Under the pieces are notes generated by a model that made no database searches, was not told the DNA's origin, and saw only the letters and a list, made by a program, of their open reading frames with translations. Source: Streptomyces muensis (lineage in GTDB: Bacteria; Actinomycetota; Actinomycetes; Streptomycetales; Streptomycetaceae). Taken from it: a stretch of DNA of 64,000 bases. The translations under genes were made by a program, and so were the position numbers. Each line of letters begins with the position of its first letter. Positions within the stretch are counted from its first letter, which is position 1. Of the stretch, positions 51,504-59,353 are shown one piece after another. The stretch covers positions 1 to 64,000 of the forward strand of contig NZ_JAKEIP010000004.1 of NCBI RefSeq assembly GCF_021474425.1, written 5' to 3'.

Positions 51504-53102
51504 TCACATCCGGAAGACGCCGAAGCCGCGGCGCCCCTCGACGGGCCCCGAGTGCGCGGCGGACAGCGCCATACCGAGCACGGAGCGGGTGTCTCGCGGG
51601 TCGATGACGCCGTCGTCGTAGAGCCGGGCACTGACGAAGAAGGAATGCGACTCGCGCTCGATCTGCGCCTCGACCGCCCGGCGGCGCTGTTCGTCGGCCT
51701 CGGCGTCGAACTCGCGCCCGGACGCCTCGGCGGAGGCCTTGCCGACGATCGACAGCACGCCGGCCAGCTGCTGGGCTCCCATGACGGCGAGCTTGGCGTT
51801 GGCCCAGGAGAACATCAGTCGCGGGTCGTACGCGCGCCCGGACATGCCGTAGTTGCCGGCGCCGAAGGACGCGGCGACGTTGACGGTGATGTGCGGGACC
51901 AGGGAGTTCGTGACAGCGTTGATCATCTTTGAGCCGTCCTTGATGATCCCGCCCTGCTCGTACTGGGTACCGACCATGTAGCCGGTGGTGTTCTGCAGGA
52001 AGATCAGCGGCGTGTCGCTCTGGTTGGCGAGGAGGATGAACTCGCTGGCCTTCTTGGCCTCCTCGCTGAACAGCACACCGCGCTCGTTGGCGAGAATGCC
52101 GACCGGGTAGCCGTGGATCGATGTCCAGCCGGTGACGAGGCTCGTTCCGTAGCGGGGTTTGTACTCGCTGAAGCGTGAGCCGTCGACGACTCGGGCGATC
52201 ACCTCGCGCGGGTCGAAGGGCACCCGGAAGTCTGCCGAGACGATCCCGAGCAGTTCGTCGGGGTCGTACAGCGGCTCCTCGACCGGACCGCGTGGGCCCG
52301 GCCCGAGCTTGTGCCAGTCGAGGTCCGCGACGATCTGGCGTCCGATGCGGATGCAGTCGAGCTCGTCGACAGCGAAGTAGTCGGCCACTCCGGAGACACG
52401 CGCGTGCATGTCGGCCCCGCCGAGCGACTCGTCGTCGGCATCCTCTCCGGTGGCCATCTTCACCAGCGGGGGTCCCCCGAGGAAGACCTTGGCCTGCCGG
52501 TCCACGAGTACGGAGTAGTCGCACATGCCGGGCACGTACGCACCGCCGGCCGTGGAATTGCCGAAGACGAGCGCGACGGTGGCGATGCCGCGCGCGGACA
52601 GGTCGGTCAGATCGTGGAAGATCTTGCCCGCGTTCACGAAGAGGTCCGACTGGGTGGGCAGATCGGCGCCGCCGGACTCGACGAGATTGATCACCGGTAG
52701 CCGGTTGCGGCGGGCGATCTCCAGTGCGCGCAGGGTCTTGCGCAGGGTGTAGGGGTTCATCGCCCCGCCCCGCACGGTGGGGTCATGGGCGATCAGGACG
52801 CACTCGACACCGGACACGACACCGATACAGGTCACGATGCTCGCACCGACGGGGAATTCAGTGCCCCAAGCGGCCAGCGACGACAGCTCCAGCAGGGGTG
52901 CGTCCCGGTCGACGAGCAACTCGATGCGCTCACGGGCGAGCAGCCGCCCGCGATCCCGGTGCCGCTGGGCGTACTTGGCTCCGCCGCCGGCGCGCGCGAG
53001 TTCGAGCTGCTCGTCCAGTGCCGCGATGGCGGCCAGCTGACCCGTGCGGTTGTTCCGGTAGGTCTCGCTCGTCGTGTCGACTCGGGAGCTCAGGACCGGC
53101 AT
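51504..53102 (-). CDS. Acyl-CoA carboxylase beta subunit (carboxyltransferase)
   Basis: The protein has 532 residues from the ATG at 53102 (GGAG seven bases before); an ATG at 53114 is the alternative. The two crotonase-like halves are of MCC/GCC beta type: 'LPVINLVESGGADLPTQSDLF', 'GNSTAGGAYVPGMCDYSVLV', 'LGGADMHARVSGVADYFAVDE', then 'LFSEEAKKASEFILLANQSDTPLIFLQNTTGYMVG' and 'SFGAGNYGMSGRAYDPRLMFSWANAKLAVMG'. It transfers CO2 from biotin to the gamma carbon of an unsaturated branched acyl-CoA. Whether the substrate is methylcrotonyl-, geranyl- or another acyl-CoA cannot be read from sequence alone. First gene of the operon. Confidence 0.92.
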   Translation of the reverse strand: MPVLSSRVDTTSETYRNNRTGQLAAIAALDEQLELARAGGGAKYAQRHRDRGRLLARERIELLVDRDAPLLELSSLAAWGTEFPVGASIVTCIGVVSGVECVLIAHDPTVRGGAMNPYTLRKTLRALEIARRNRLPVINLVESGGADLPTQSDLFVNAGKIFHDLTDLSARGIATVALVFGNSTAGGAYVPGMCDYSVLVDRQAKVFLGGPPLVKMATGEDADDESLGGADMHARVSGVADYFAVDELDCIRIGRQIVADLDWHKLGPGPRGPVEEPLYDPDELLGIVSADFRVPFDPREVIARVVDGSRFSEYKPRYGTSLVTGWTSIHGYPVGILANERGVLFSEEAKKASEFILLANQSDTPLIFLQNTTGYMVGTQYEQGGIIKDGSKMINAVTNSLVPHITVNVAASFGAGNYGMSGRAYDPRLMFSWANAKLAVMGAQQLAGVLSIVGKASAEASGREFDAEADEQRRRAVEAQIERESHSFFVSARLYDDGVIDPRDTRSVLGMALSAAHSGPVEGRRGFGVFRM

Positions 53103-53199
53103 GGTCGACTCCATCTCTGCGGTCGCGTGACGGAACTGTTCCCGTCCCGCCACGGGGCGTCGGGCTGGATCTCGCGCCCTGCGAGCCATCTCCCGCCAA

Positions 53200-53221
53200 A
53201 GTGAACGGTCATTTACTAAGT
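53200..53221. promoter_or_regulatory. Candidate TetR operator, copy 1 (near carboxylase start)
   Basis: AGTGA-ACGGTCAT-TTACT with flanking A and AAG: the inverse reads TTAGTAA-ATGACCGT-TCACT. It has the same arm sequence and eight-base spacer as copy 2, with one arm mismatch. It lies about 100 bases before the carboxylase beta start on its promoter side. Confidence 0.55.
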
Positions 53222-53376
53222 CGCCACTATGACGGACCTCATCGCAAACGGTCAACCACACCCCGTGAAGCCTCGCCATCGCCCGCCCCCAATCAGCAGC
53301 GGCGCCGAGCTGTCCGATCCGTTGAACTTTCCTCGCGTCCACCCTCTAGGCAAGCGCGGTAACGAACCCTAGTCTC

Positions 53377-53406
53377 CGATTTAGTGAATGGCGAGTCACT
53401 AAATCG
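53377..53406. promoter_or_regulatory. Candidate TetR operator, copy 2 (near ligase start)
   Basis: CGATTTAGTGA at 53377-53387 and TCACTAAATCG at 53396-53406 are perfect inverse arms around an eight-base spacer (ATGGCGAG). It lies 54 bases before the ligase start. The TetR gene at 45440 in the divergent operon is the probable binder. Confidence 0.65.
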
Positions 53407-53459
53407 TCGCCGTTGGCAATCGAATCCGTGCCCGTGTGTCTGCAGAGAGGCTGACCAGC

Positions 53460-55136
53460 ATGGAACCCTCACTCGACGTGACCAGCCTGCACAACCGGCG
53501 GGCAGTCCATCGCTGGGAACGCACCAGCGTCGGCGATCTGCTGGAGCGGATCACCTTCAGCCACCCCGACAAGGAGGCGACGATCGCCGCGGAGGGGGCG
53601 TTCGCGGATCCCCGGCTGCGCCGGCTGACCTACCGACAGGCCGACGAGCTGACCAGCCAGGTCGCCAACGGCCTGCTCACGCGCGGCCTGCACCGTGGCG
53701 ACATCGTCATGATGTTCTGCGAGAACTCCATCGAGGGCATCCTGCTCAAGCTGGGCATCGCCAGAGCCGGACTCGTCTGCGCGCCGATCAACCCGATGAT
53801 GGCCCCTGACATGGTCGCGGCCATGATCGAACTCGTCGAGCCGAAGCTGGCCGTGGTGGACGCGGAGCTCTGGCCGCGCGCCCGGCAGACCTTCACCGAC
53901 CACGGCCTGGAAGTCGCGATCACCGTCACCATCGGCGGCGACCCCGTTCCCGGCAGCGTCGGCTTCAGCGACTTCGTGGCCGGCCAGAGCACCGACGAGC
54001 CGGACGTGGAGATCCACGGCGACGACATCTGGGAGATCCTTTTCACCTCGGGCACGACCGCCCTGCCCAAAGCCGTGATGATCTCCCACACCTGCACCTA
54101 CATGGCCGCGCTCGGCTTCGCCCAGTCACTCACCCGGGGCCTGCGGATCGAGAACGATCTGCGACTGTGCACCTACCTGCCGATGCTTTACCACGTCGGC
54201 GACCAGCCCTTCCTGTACTCGACGTTCCTCTCCGCCGGCACCCTGCTGATCGGCCGGCGACCGGACGCCGCAGCCATCGCACGCTCCATCGCGGGGGAAC
54301 GACTCACCGCGCTGTGGGCCGGCTCCCCGGCCATGGTCCAGGCCGTCGACGCGGCGTTCGGCGCGGACGACGATCTCGACGCCACCTGTCTCAAGGTCAT
54401 CGTCTATGGCTGGGCGGCGCTCCCCCCGGCCACGCTGGAGTCACTCAAACGGCACTGCGGCCCGGAGCTGCTGGCGCTGGAGATCTTCGGCCAGACCGAG
54501 TCGATCGCCTGTCACCGCTTCTGGCCCGACAAATGGCCCGAGCTCTACGCACGCACCGCTCCGCAACAGAACTACGTCGGGCTGCCCAGTCCGTTGCTCG
54601 CCTCGGTCGTCATGGACCCCGAGGGCAATGACCTCGCCGGTCAACCGGGCGTGGCCGGGGAGGCGGTGTACCGGTCACCGGCGATCATGTCGGGCTACTA
54701 CCGGGACGAAGCAGCCACGCGTGAGGCGTTCCGGTACGGCTGGTTCCACTCCGGCGACAGCTGCGCCTACGACGATGACGGTCTGAGGATCATGCTCGAC
54801 CGCTACAAGGACATCATCAAGTCCGGTGGGGAGAACGTCTCCAGTCTGCGCGTCGAAGCCGTACTCAACCAGCATCCCGACGTCGACAAGGCGGTGGTCG
54901 TCGGCCTTCCCCATGCCCGTTGGGGAGAGGCGGTCACCGGCGTGGTCCTGCGCAGGCCCGGCTCGAAGGCCACCGCTGAGGAGATCATCGAGTTCTGCCG
55001 CACGATCCTCGCCGGGTACGAGACCCCCAAGGACATCCTGTTCGCCGACTCGCTGCCGGAGACCGTGGGCGGCAAAGTCCTCAAGTACAAGCTGCGCGGC
55101 GAGTACTCCCACCACTTCGACGGGCAACTGCGATGA
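53460..55136 (+). CDS. Acyl-CoA ligase (AMP-forming)
   Basis: The protein has 558 residues from the ATG at 53460 (AGAGAGG upstream; a GTG at 53436 is less well placed). ANL motifs: 'ILFTSGTTALPKAVMISH' (P-loop, with Ala for the second Gly), 'LEIFGQTES', 'WFHSGDSCAYDDDGLRIMLDRYKDIIKSGGENVSS', and the end 'LPETVGGKVLKYKLR' with the catalytic Lys. It makes the acyl-CoA that feeds the divergent carboxylase operon. Its stop overlaps the next start by ATGA, so the two ligases are translated together. Confidence 0.9.
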   Translation: MEPSLDVTSLHNRRAVHRWERTSVGDLLERITFSHPDKEATIAAEGAFADPRLRRLTYRQADELTSQVANGLLTRGLHRGDIVMMFCENSIEGILLKLGIARAGLVCAPINPMMAPDMVAAMIELVEPKLAVVDAELWPRARQTFTDHGLEVAITVTIGGDPVPGSVGFSDFVAGQSTDEPDVEIHGDDIWEILFTSGTTALPKAVMISHTCTYMAALGFAQSLTRGLRIENDLRLCTYLPMLYHVGDQPFLYSTFLSAGTLLIGRRPDAAAIARSIAGERLTALWAGSPAMVQAVDAAFGADDDLDATCLKVIVYGWAALPPATLESLKRHCGPELLALEIFGQTESIACHRFWPDKWPELYARTAPQQNYVGLPSPLLASVVMDPEGNDLAGQPGVAGEAVYRSPAIMSGYYRDEAATREAFRYGWFHSGDSCAYDDDGLRIMLDRYKDIIKSGGENVSSLRVEAVLNQHPDVDKAVVVGLPHARWGEAVTGVVLRRPGSKATAEEIIEFCRTILAGYETPKDILFADSLPETVGGKVLKYKLRGEYSHHFDGQLR

Positions 55137-57028
55137 GTGGCGCACCGGAGGCCGGAGGCTGGGCCGCCACGCACCGGCGCAGTCTGACCGACGCCGAGGA
55201 ATTCTGGCTCGAAGCCGCCGAGGCCGTTGCCTGGGACCGGGCGCCGACCGTCGCTCTGGATTCATCCGCGGCACCGCTGTACCGATGGTTCCCCGACGGC
55301 CGCCTGAACACCTGCTTCAACGCCCTGGACCGGCACGTCTCTTGTGGACGCGGCGAGCAGGACGCGGTGATCCACCAGTCCGCGTATGGCCCTTCCAGCC
55401 GACTGAGCTACCGGGAACTGACTGAGCGGACCGCGCGCTTCGCCGGCGTGCTTCGGGCGCAGGGTGTCCAGGTCGGGGACCGCGTTCTGATCTACATGCC
55501 GATGATTCCCGAAGCCGTCGTGGCGATGCTGGCGTGTGCCCGTCTGGGCGCCGTGCACTCGGTGGTGTTCGGCGGTTTCGGCGCCCAGGAGCTGGCCGGC
55601 CGGATCGACGACGCCGCGCCGACGGTGATCGTGTTCGCCTCCTGCGGCATCGAACCACGCGGCGTCGTGGCGTACAAACCGCTCATGGACGAGGCACTCA
55701 CGCTGGCCAAGCACCGGCCCCGCGCGAAAGTGGTGTTCCAGCGGCCGGAGTTGCCGATCGAACTCGACGAGGGCGAACTGGACTGGGCGCAAGCCATGTC
55801 GACAGCGCGGCCGGCCGCCTGCGTGGCGGTGGCGGCGACGGATCCGCTCTACATCCTCTACACCTCCGGCACGACCGGCCGCCCCAAGGGAGTCGTACGC
55901 GACAACGGCGGTCACGCCGTCGCGATGACCTGGTCACTGCGCAACATCTACGACACTGGTCCGGGTGACGTCTTCTGGGCCGCCTCGGACATCGGCTGGG
56001 TCGTCGGCCACTCCTACGTCGTCTACGCGCCGCTGCTGGCCGGGGCTACGACGATCTTGTACGAGGGCAAACCGGTCGGCACACCCGACGCGGGCGCCTT
56101 CTGGCGCATCGTTGAGCGGCACAGGGTGAGGACTCTGTTCACCGCGCCGACCGCCATGCGCGCCATCCGTCGAGCCGACCCCGACGGCAGCTTCGCCCGG
56201 TCCGCTGATCTGAGCAGCCTGCGGTCGCTGTTCCTCGCCGGTGAACGGCTCGACCCGGACACGTATGCGTGGGCCGCGGACCTGCTCGGCGTGCCGGTCG
56301 TCGACCACTGGTGGCAGACCGAGACCGGCTGGGCGATCTGCGCCAACCCCCGTGGCCTGGACGATCTGCCGATCAAGGCGGGGTCGCCGTCGGTACCGAT
56401 GCCCGGCTACGACGTGCGCGTCCTCGACGAGGCCGGCCGGGACGTGCCCGTCGGCAGCGAGGGTGCCATCGCGATCCGGTTGCCACTGCCACCGGGAGCG
56501 CTGACCTCCCTGTGGGGCGACGACGACTGGTACATCAGCTCGTATCTCGACACACATCCGGGCTTCTACACGACAGGGGACGGAGGATTCGTCGACGAGG
56601 ACGGTTACGTCTACGTCATGGGGCGCACCGACGACGTCATCAACGTCGCCGGCCACCGACTCTCCACGGGCGCGATCGAAGCGGTCGTCGCGGCCCATCC
56701 GGCGGTCGCCGAATGCGCGGTGATCGGGGTGGCCGACGAACTGAAGGGACAGCTGCCCCGGGCACTGGTCGTCTTCAAGGCCGGAGTCGACATCGAGCGG
56801 GAGTTGCTGACCAGGCAGATCGTGGCCGCCGTGCGGCAGGCGATCGGCCCCGTCGCGGCCTTCCGTGAGGTCTCGGTCGTCGACGCGCTGCCCAAGACCC
56901 GCTCGGGCAAGGTGCTGCGACGCACCATGCGTGAGATCGCCGACGGCAAGTCGCCGACGGTGCCGCCCACGATCGAGGATCCGAGTGTCCTCGACGCACT
57001 CCGGCCCCTGCTGCGCCCGACCAGCTGA
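55133..57028 (+). CDS. Acetyl-/propionyl-CoA synthetase-like ligase
   Basis: A 631-residue protein of the acetyl/propionyl-CoA synthetase branch. The N-terminal cap is 'WFPDGRLNTCFNALDRHV', followed by 'VVFGGFGAQELAGRIDDAAP', the P-loop LYILYTSGTTGRPKGVVRDN, 'DIGWVVGHSYVVYAPLLAGATTILYEGKPVGTPD', 'VDHWWQTETGW', and the end 'LPKTRSGKVLRRTMR'. 'FWAASDIGWVVGHSY' and DNGGHAVAM are typical of PrpE-type propionyl-CoA synthetases. It activates a short acid, probably propionate or a product of side-chain degradation, and recycles it to CoA thioester. Same operon as the ligase before it and probably BioY. Confidence 0.9.
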   Translation: MSGAPEAGGWAATHRRSLTDAEEFWLEAAEAVAWDRAPTVALDSSAAPLYRWFPDGRLNTCFNALDRHVSCGRGEQDAVIHQSAYGPSSRLSYRELTERTARFAGVLRAQGVQVGDRVLIYMPMIPEAVVAMLACARLGAVHSVVFGGFGAQELAGRIDDAAPTVIVFASCGIEPRGVVAYKPLMDEALTLAKHRPRAKVVFQRPELPIELDEGELDWAQAMSTARPAACVAVAATDPLYILYTSGTTGRPKGVVRDNGGHAVAMTWSLRNIYDTGPGDVFWAASDIGWVVGHSYVVYAPLLAGATTILYEGKPVGTPDAGAFWRIVERHRVRTLFTAPTAMRAIRRADPDGSFARSADLSSLRSLFLAGERLDPDTYAWAADLLGVPVVDHWWQTETGWAICANPRGLDDLPIKAGSPSVPMPGYDVRVLDEAGRDVPVGSEGAIAIRLPLPPGALTSLWGDDDWYISSYLDTHPGFYTTGDGGFVDEDGYVYVMGRTDDVINVAGHRLSTGAIEAVVAAHPAVAECAVIGVADELKGQLPRALVVFKAGVDIERELLTRQIVAAVRQAIGPVAAFREVSVVDALPKTRSGKVLRRTMREIADGKSPTVPPTIEDPSVLDALRPLLRPTS

Positions 57029-57099
57029 TCGATTCCCATGCTTCGTGCGACGAAGACCCGATCACGGTTTCGTCGTCGTTCCACTTCGAGGAGTTACCC

Positions 57100-57687
57100 A
57101 TGGCGACTGCAGCCATCGCATCCGATCGGCCGCGGGTCCTGGCCGATCTCATTCCCGGTGCTCTCGCCCGGGACGCCATCCTCGTGCTCGCCGGGGCGGG
57201 GGTGATGGGCGTCAGCGCCCAGGTCGCGATCCACACTCCGCTCTCACCCGTTCCTTTCACTCTGCAGACCTTCGCGGTACTCGTCGTCGGCGCCGCCCTG
57301 GGCACCGGCCGAGGCGCATGGGCGGCGCTGACCTACGTGTCCGTCGGGATCGCCGGGGTGCCCTGGTTCGCCGCGCACGGTTCTGGCTGGGGCGGCCCGA
57401 GTTTCGGATACGTCATCGGGCTTGCCCTCGCCGCGCCCCTCGCCGGACTGTTGGCCGAGCACCGTGCCGACCGGCACGTCGTGGGTACGGTCGTGCTCAT
57501 GGCACTCGGGACGGCCGTGGTCTACCTGTGCGGCACGCTGTGGTTGGCGCACGCGCTGTCACTGGGCGCGGAGAAGTCCTTTGAATTGGGCGTGCGGCCC
57601 TTCCTCGTCGCCGACGTGCTCAAGTGCGCAGCCGCGGCGGGGGCGTTGCCCGCGACTTGGAAAATCGTCGACCGCTTCACGTCCTGA
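57100..57687 (+). CDS. bioY: Biotin transporter BioY
   Basis: The protein has 195 residues from the ATG at 57100 (GAGGAG upstream). It has six hydrophobic segments with the BioY signature in the first third: 'MGVSAQVAIHTPLSPVPFTLQTFAVLVVGAALGTGRGAWA' and 'GPSFGYVIGLALAAPLAGLLAE'. It is the substrate-binding membrane subunit of an ECF-type biotin importer or acts alone; BioM/BioN are not present nearby. Directly after two acyl-CoA ligases and opposite a biotin-dependent carboxylase, it plausibly provides biotin for that enzyme. A short palindrome (CTTCGT-GCG-ACGAAG) lies just upstream. Confidence 0.92.
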   Translation: MATAAIASDRPRVLADLIPGALARDAILVLAGAGVMGVSAQVAIHTPLSPVPFTLQTFAVLVVGAALGTGRGAWAALTYVSVGIAGVPWFAAHGSGWGGPSFGYVIGLALAAPLAGLLAEHRADRHVVGTVVLMALGTAVVYLCGTLWLAHALSLGAEKSFELGVRPFLVADVLKCAAAAGALPATWKIVDRFTS

Positions 57688-57731
57688 GGTGCCGACTGCC
57701 GTGTCGCGGTTGAGCAGGACCGGCCGCGGGC

Positions 57732-57754
57732 GGCGCCAAGCCTTCCTTGGAGCC
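57732..57754. terminator. Hairpin between BioY and PucR-like gene
   Basis: GGC (57732-57734) and CCAAG (57736-57740) pair with CTTGG (57746-57750) and GCC (57752-57754) around CCTTC. It is a short stem between convergent genes and a possible bidirectional terminator. Confidence 0.4.
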
Positions 57755-57776
57755 ACAGTTCGAAGGGGCGGCGGGC

Positions 57777-58928
57777 TCACCGCGCCTCCGACTCCCACCC
57801 ACCGGAGGGCATCCCGTCGAAGCGCCGGTGCGTCAGGCGGAAGAGCAGGATGGCCAGATGCAGGCGGGTGCGTCCCAACGCTTCCCTGGGGTCGTAGCCC
57901 CAGGCCTCAGTCAGACTCGGCATACGGGCCGCAACCGTCGAGTGATGCAGGTTCCGAACCGCGGCGATAGCACGGAAGCTCGACCCTTCCGCGAGCAGAG
58001 AGAGTTCGGGGAGCGTCCAGCCGGTGCGCAGGGCCGACTCGATGTTCGCCACGTCTTGTGGCGCGTGGGTCGAATGGTCGAGCAGGCTCGCCAGTTCGAC
58101 GAGTGCTCCGTAGTCCTCGGCCAGGGCGACATCTTCGTCGGAGCGCACACGCAGCGCGAACAGCGCCGACTTCCACGACTCGGCCAGATCCCCCGGCACT
58201 GCCGGCTTCCCCACCCCTCCGCAGGACACAGGGACGCGCTCCGGGACGATCCCGCCACGGACGAGTCCCCATGGTGTGAGGAGGACAGCCCAGGCCCCCG
58301 TCTCTGGAATCGGTTCGGACAGCAGCAGGGCGACGGCCCGGTATCTCCTGTATGGGTCGAGCCGCAAGCATGTCGTTGCCTCAAGAAGCTGGTCACCGTG
58401 TCGCGCCGCGGACTGAAGCAGCCACTCGATGCTACGCGTTGGCTTCGAACGGATGTCGTCACGTCCCGCTGTGACTCCGATTGCTCGCGCGAGCCTCTCC
58501 AGGATGAGAGCATCAGCGTCCGGATCAGCGCTCACTCGCTCGCATCGCACGTACGAACTCTCGTCGACGCGGCGGGTGAGGAAGGCCGCCATCTCGTAGT
58601 CGTCCGGTGCCGCGTACGGTCGTCCGACAGGGAAACGCACGACGCGTCGGGTCGGCGACAGATAACTGATCGGCGCCTTTGCGAGGTCGGACGCGGCCTG
58701 GACCAGCACTTCGACGTCCGCGTATTGCGCGACGAGTTCGTCGAAGTACTCCACCACTTCCAGCACGCGAGCGGCCGAGCTCGGCCGCGTTCGCGAGGAT
58801 GACCCAACAACGGTAGGCCCGACCGGATCGGGCGCCCCAGTGCCGACGGGGCCAGTCAAGCTGAAACCGGTCGTCACAACACCCAGTGCACGTGCTGGCG
58901 GCTTCTGCTGACGCTGTGCGCTGTTCAC
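57777..58928 (-). CDS. PucR-type helix-turn-helix regulator
   Basis: The protein has 383 residues from a GTG at 58928, where CAGGGAG lies seven to eight bases upstream; further upstream codons lack a site. The N-terminal low-complexity start is followed by 'RVLEVVEYFDELVAQYADVEVLVQAASDLAKAPISYLSP', closely like the regulator at 11309. The C-terminal PucR helix-turn-helix is 'AEGSSFRAIAAVRNLHHSTVAARMPSLTEAWGYDP'. It probably regulates the aldehyde dehydrogenase/CoA-transferase genes, which lie upstream on the same strand, or a distant catabolic operon. Effector unknown. Confidence 0.78.
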   Translation of the reverse strand: MNSAQRQQKPPARALGVVTTGFSLTGPVGTGAPDPVGPTVVGSSSRTRPSSAARVLEVVEYFDELVAQYADVEVLVQAASDLAKAPISYLSPTRRVVRFPVGRPYAAPDDYEMAAFLTRRVDESSYVRCERVSADPDADALILERLARAIGVTAGRDDIRSKPTRSIEWLLQSAARHGDQLLEATTCLRLDPYRRYRAVALLLSEPIPETGAWAVLLTPWGLVRGGIVPERVPVSCGGVGKPAVPGDLAESWKSALFALRVRSDEDVALAEDYGALVELASLLDHSTHAPQDVANIESALRTGWTLPELSLLAEGSSFRAIAAVRNLHHSTVAARMPSLTEAWGYDPREALGRTRLHLAILLFRLTHRRFDGMPSGGWESEAR

Positions 58929-59353
58929 TGGCCAACTCCCTGGGTACGAGCAGTCCGCTCCGGCGGCCTGGAGTCGGGTGCCCCGACCGCGAACGGACGT
59001 GTCCGCCCGTCGCGGACATGGCGCGTTCCGGTCGGCGCCCGCAGTCACAAACCGGGCAAGAGTGTGGCGACTTTTCGCGTGCCGACCACCTCAGAGTGCG
59101 TAGTGACTGGACACGGTGTCAAGAGTTACTGCGCACCTCACACAGCCGCAGGGCACCGTCGACGAGCCGGCTCCCGCCCGCGGTCTTCATGGAGTATGTG
59201 TCCTAAATCGATCAGGCCGGAGACTCCTGCGCAGCCGATCAGGCACCGAGAACGCGCCATTGCGAGCTCTCGCGGAGTCGGCGGCAGGGCTTCGGCTACC
59301 GCCGGCACCACTACGTCCCCTCCTGTCCACACCGCGGGCGACAGGACGGACGG
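58929..59353. other. Intergenic region, nothing recognised
   Basis: 425 bases between the PucR-like start and the aldehyde dehydrogenase stop. It presumably carries the regulator promoter. Overlapping short frames show no family signal and no strong hairpin was found. Confidence 0.4.

Larger units (their letters stand above)
53103..53459. other. Divergent control region of the acyl-CoA operon and ligase-BioY unit
   Basis: 357 bases between two divergent starts, with no gene. It is AT-rich at two points where the candidate TetR operators lie (53200-53221 and 53377-53406). The arrangement allows one repressor to control both units. Confidence 0.6.

Noticed and set aside
49475..51607. 710-codon plus-strand frame opposite the carboxylase alpha gene
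   Set aside because: Antisense shadow of a gene with complete biotin carboxylase and biotin-carrier motifs.
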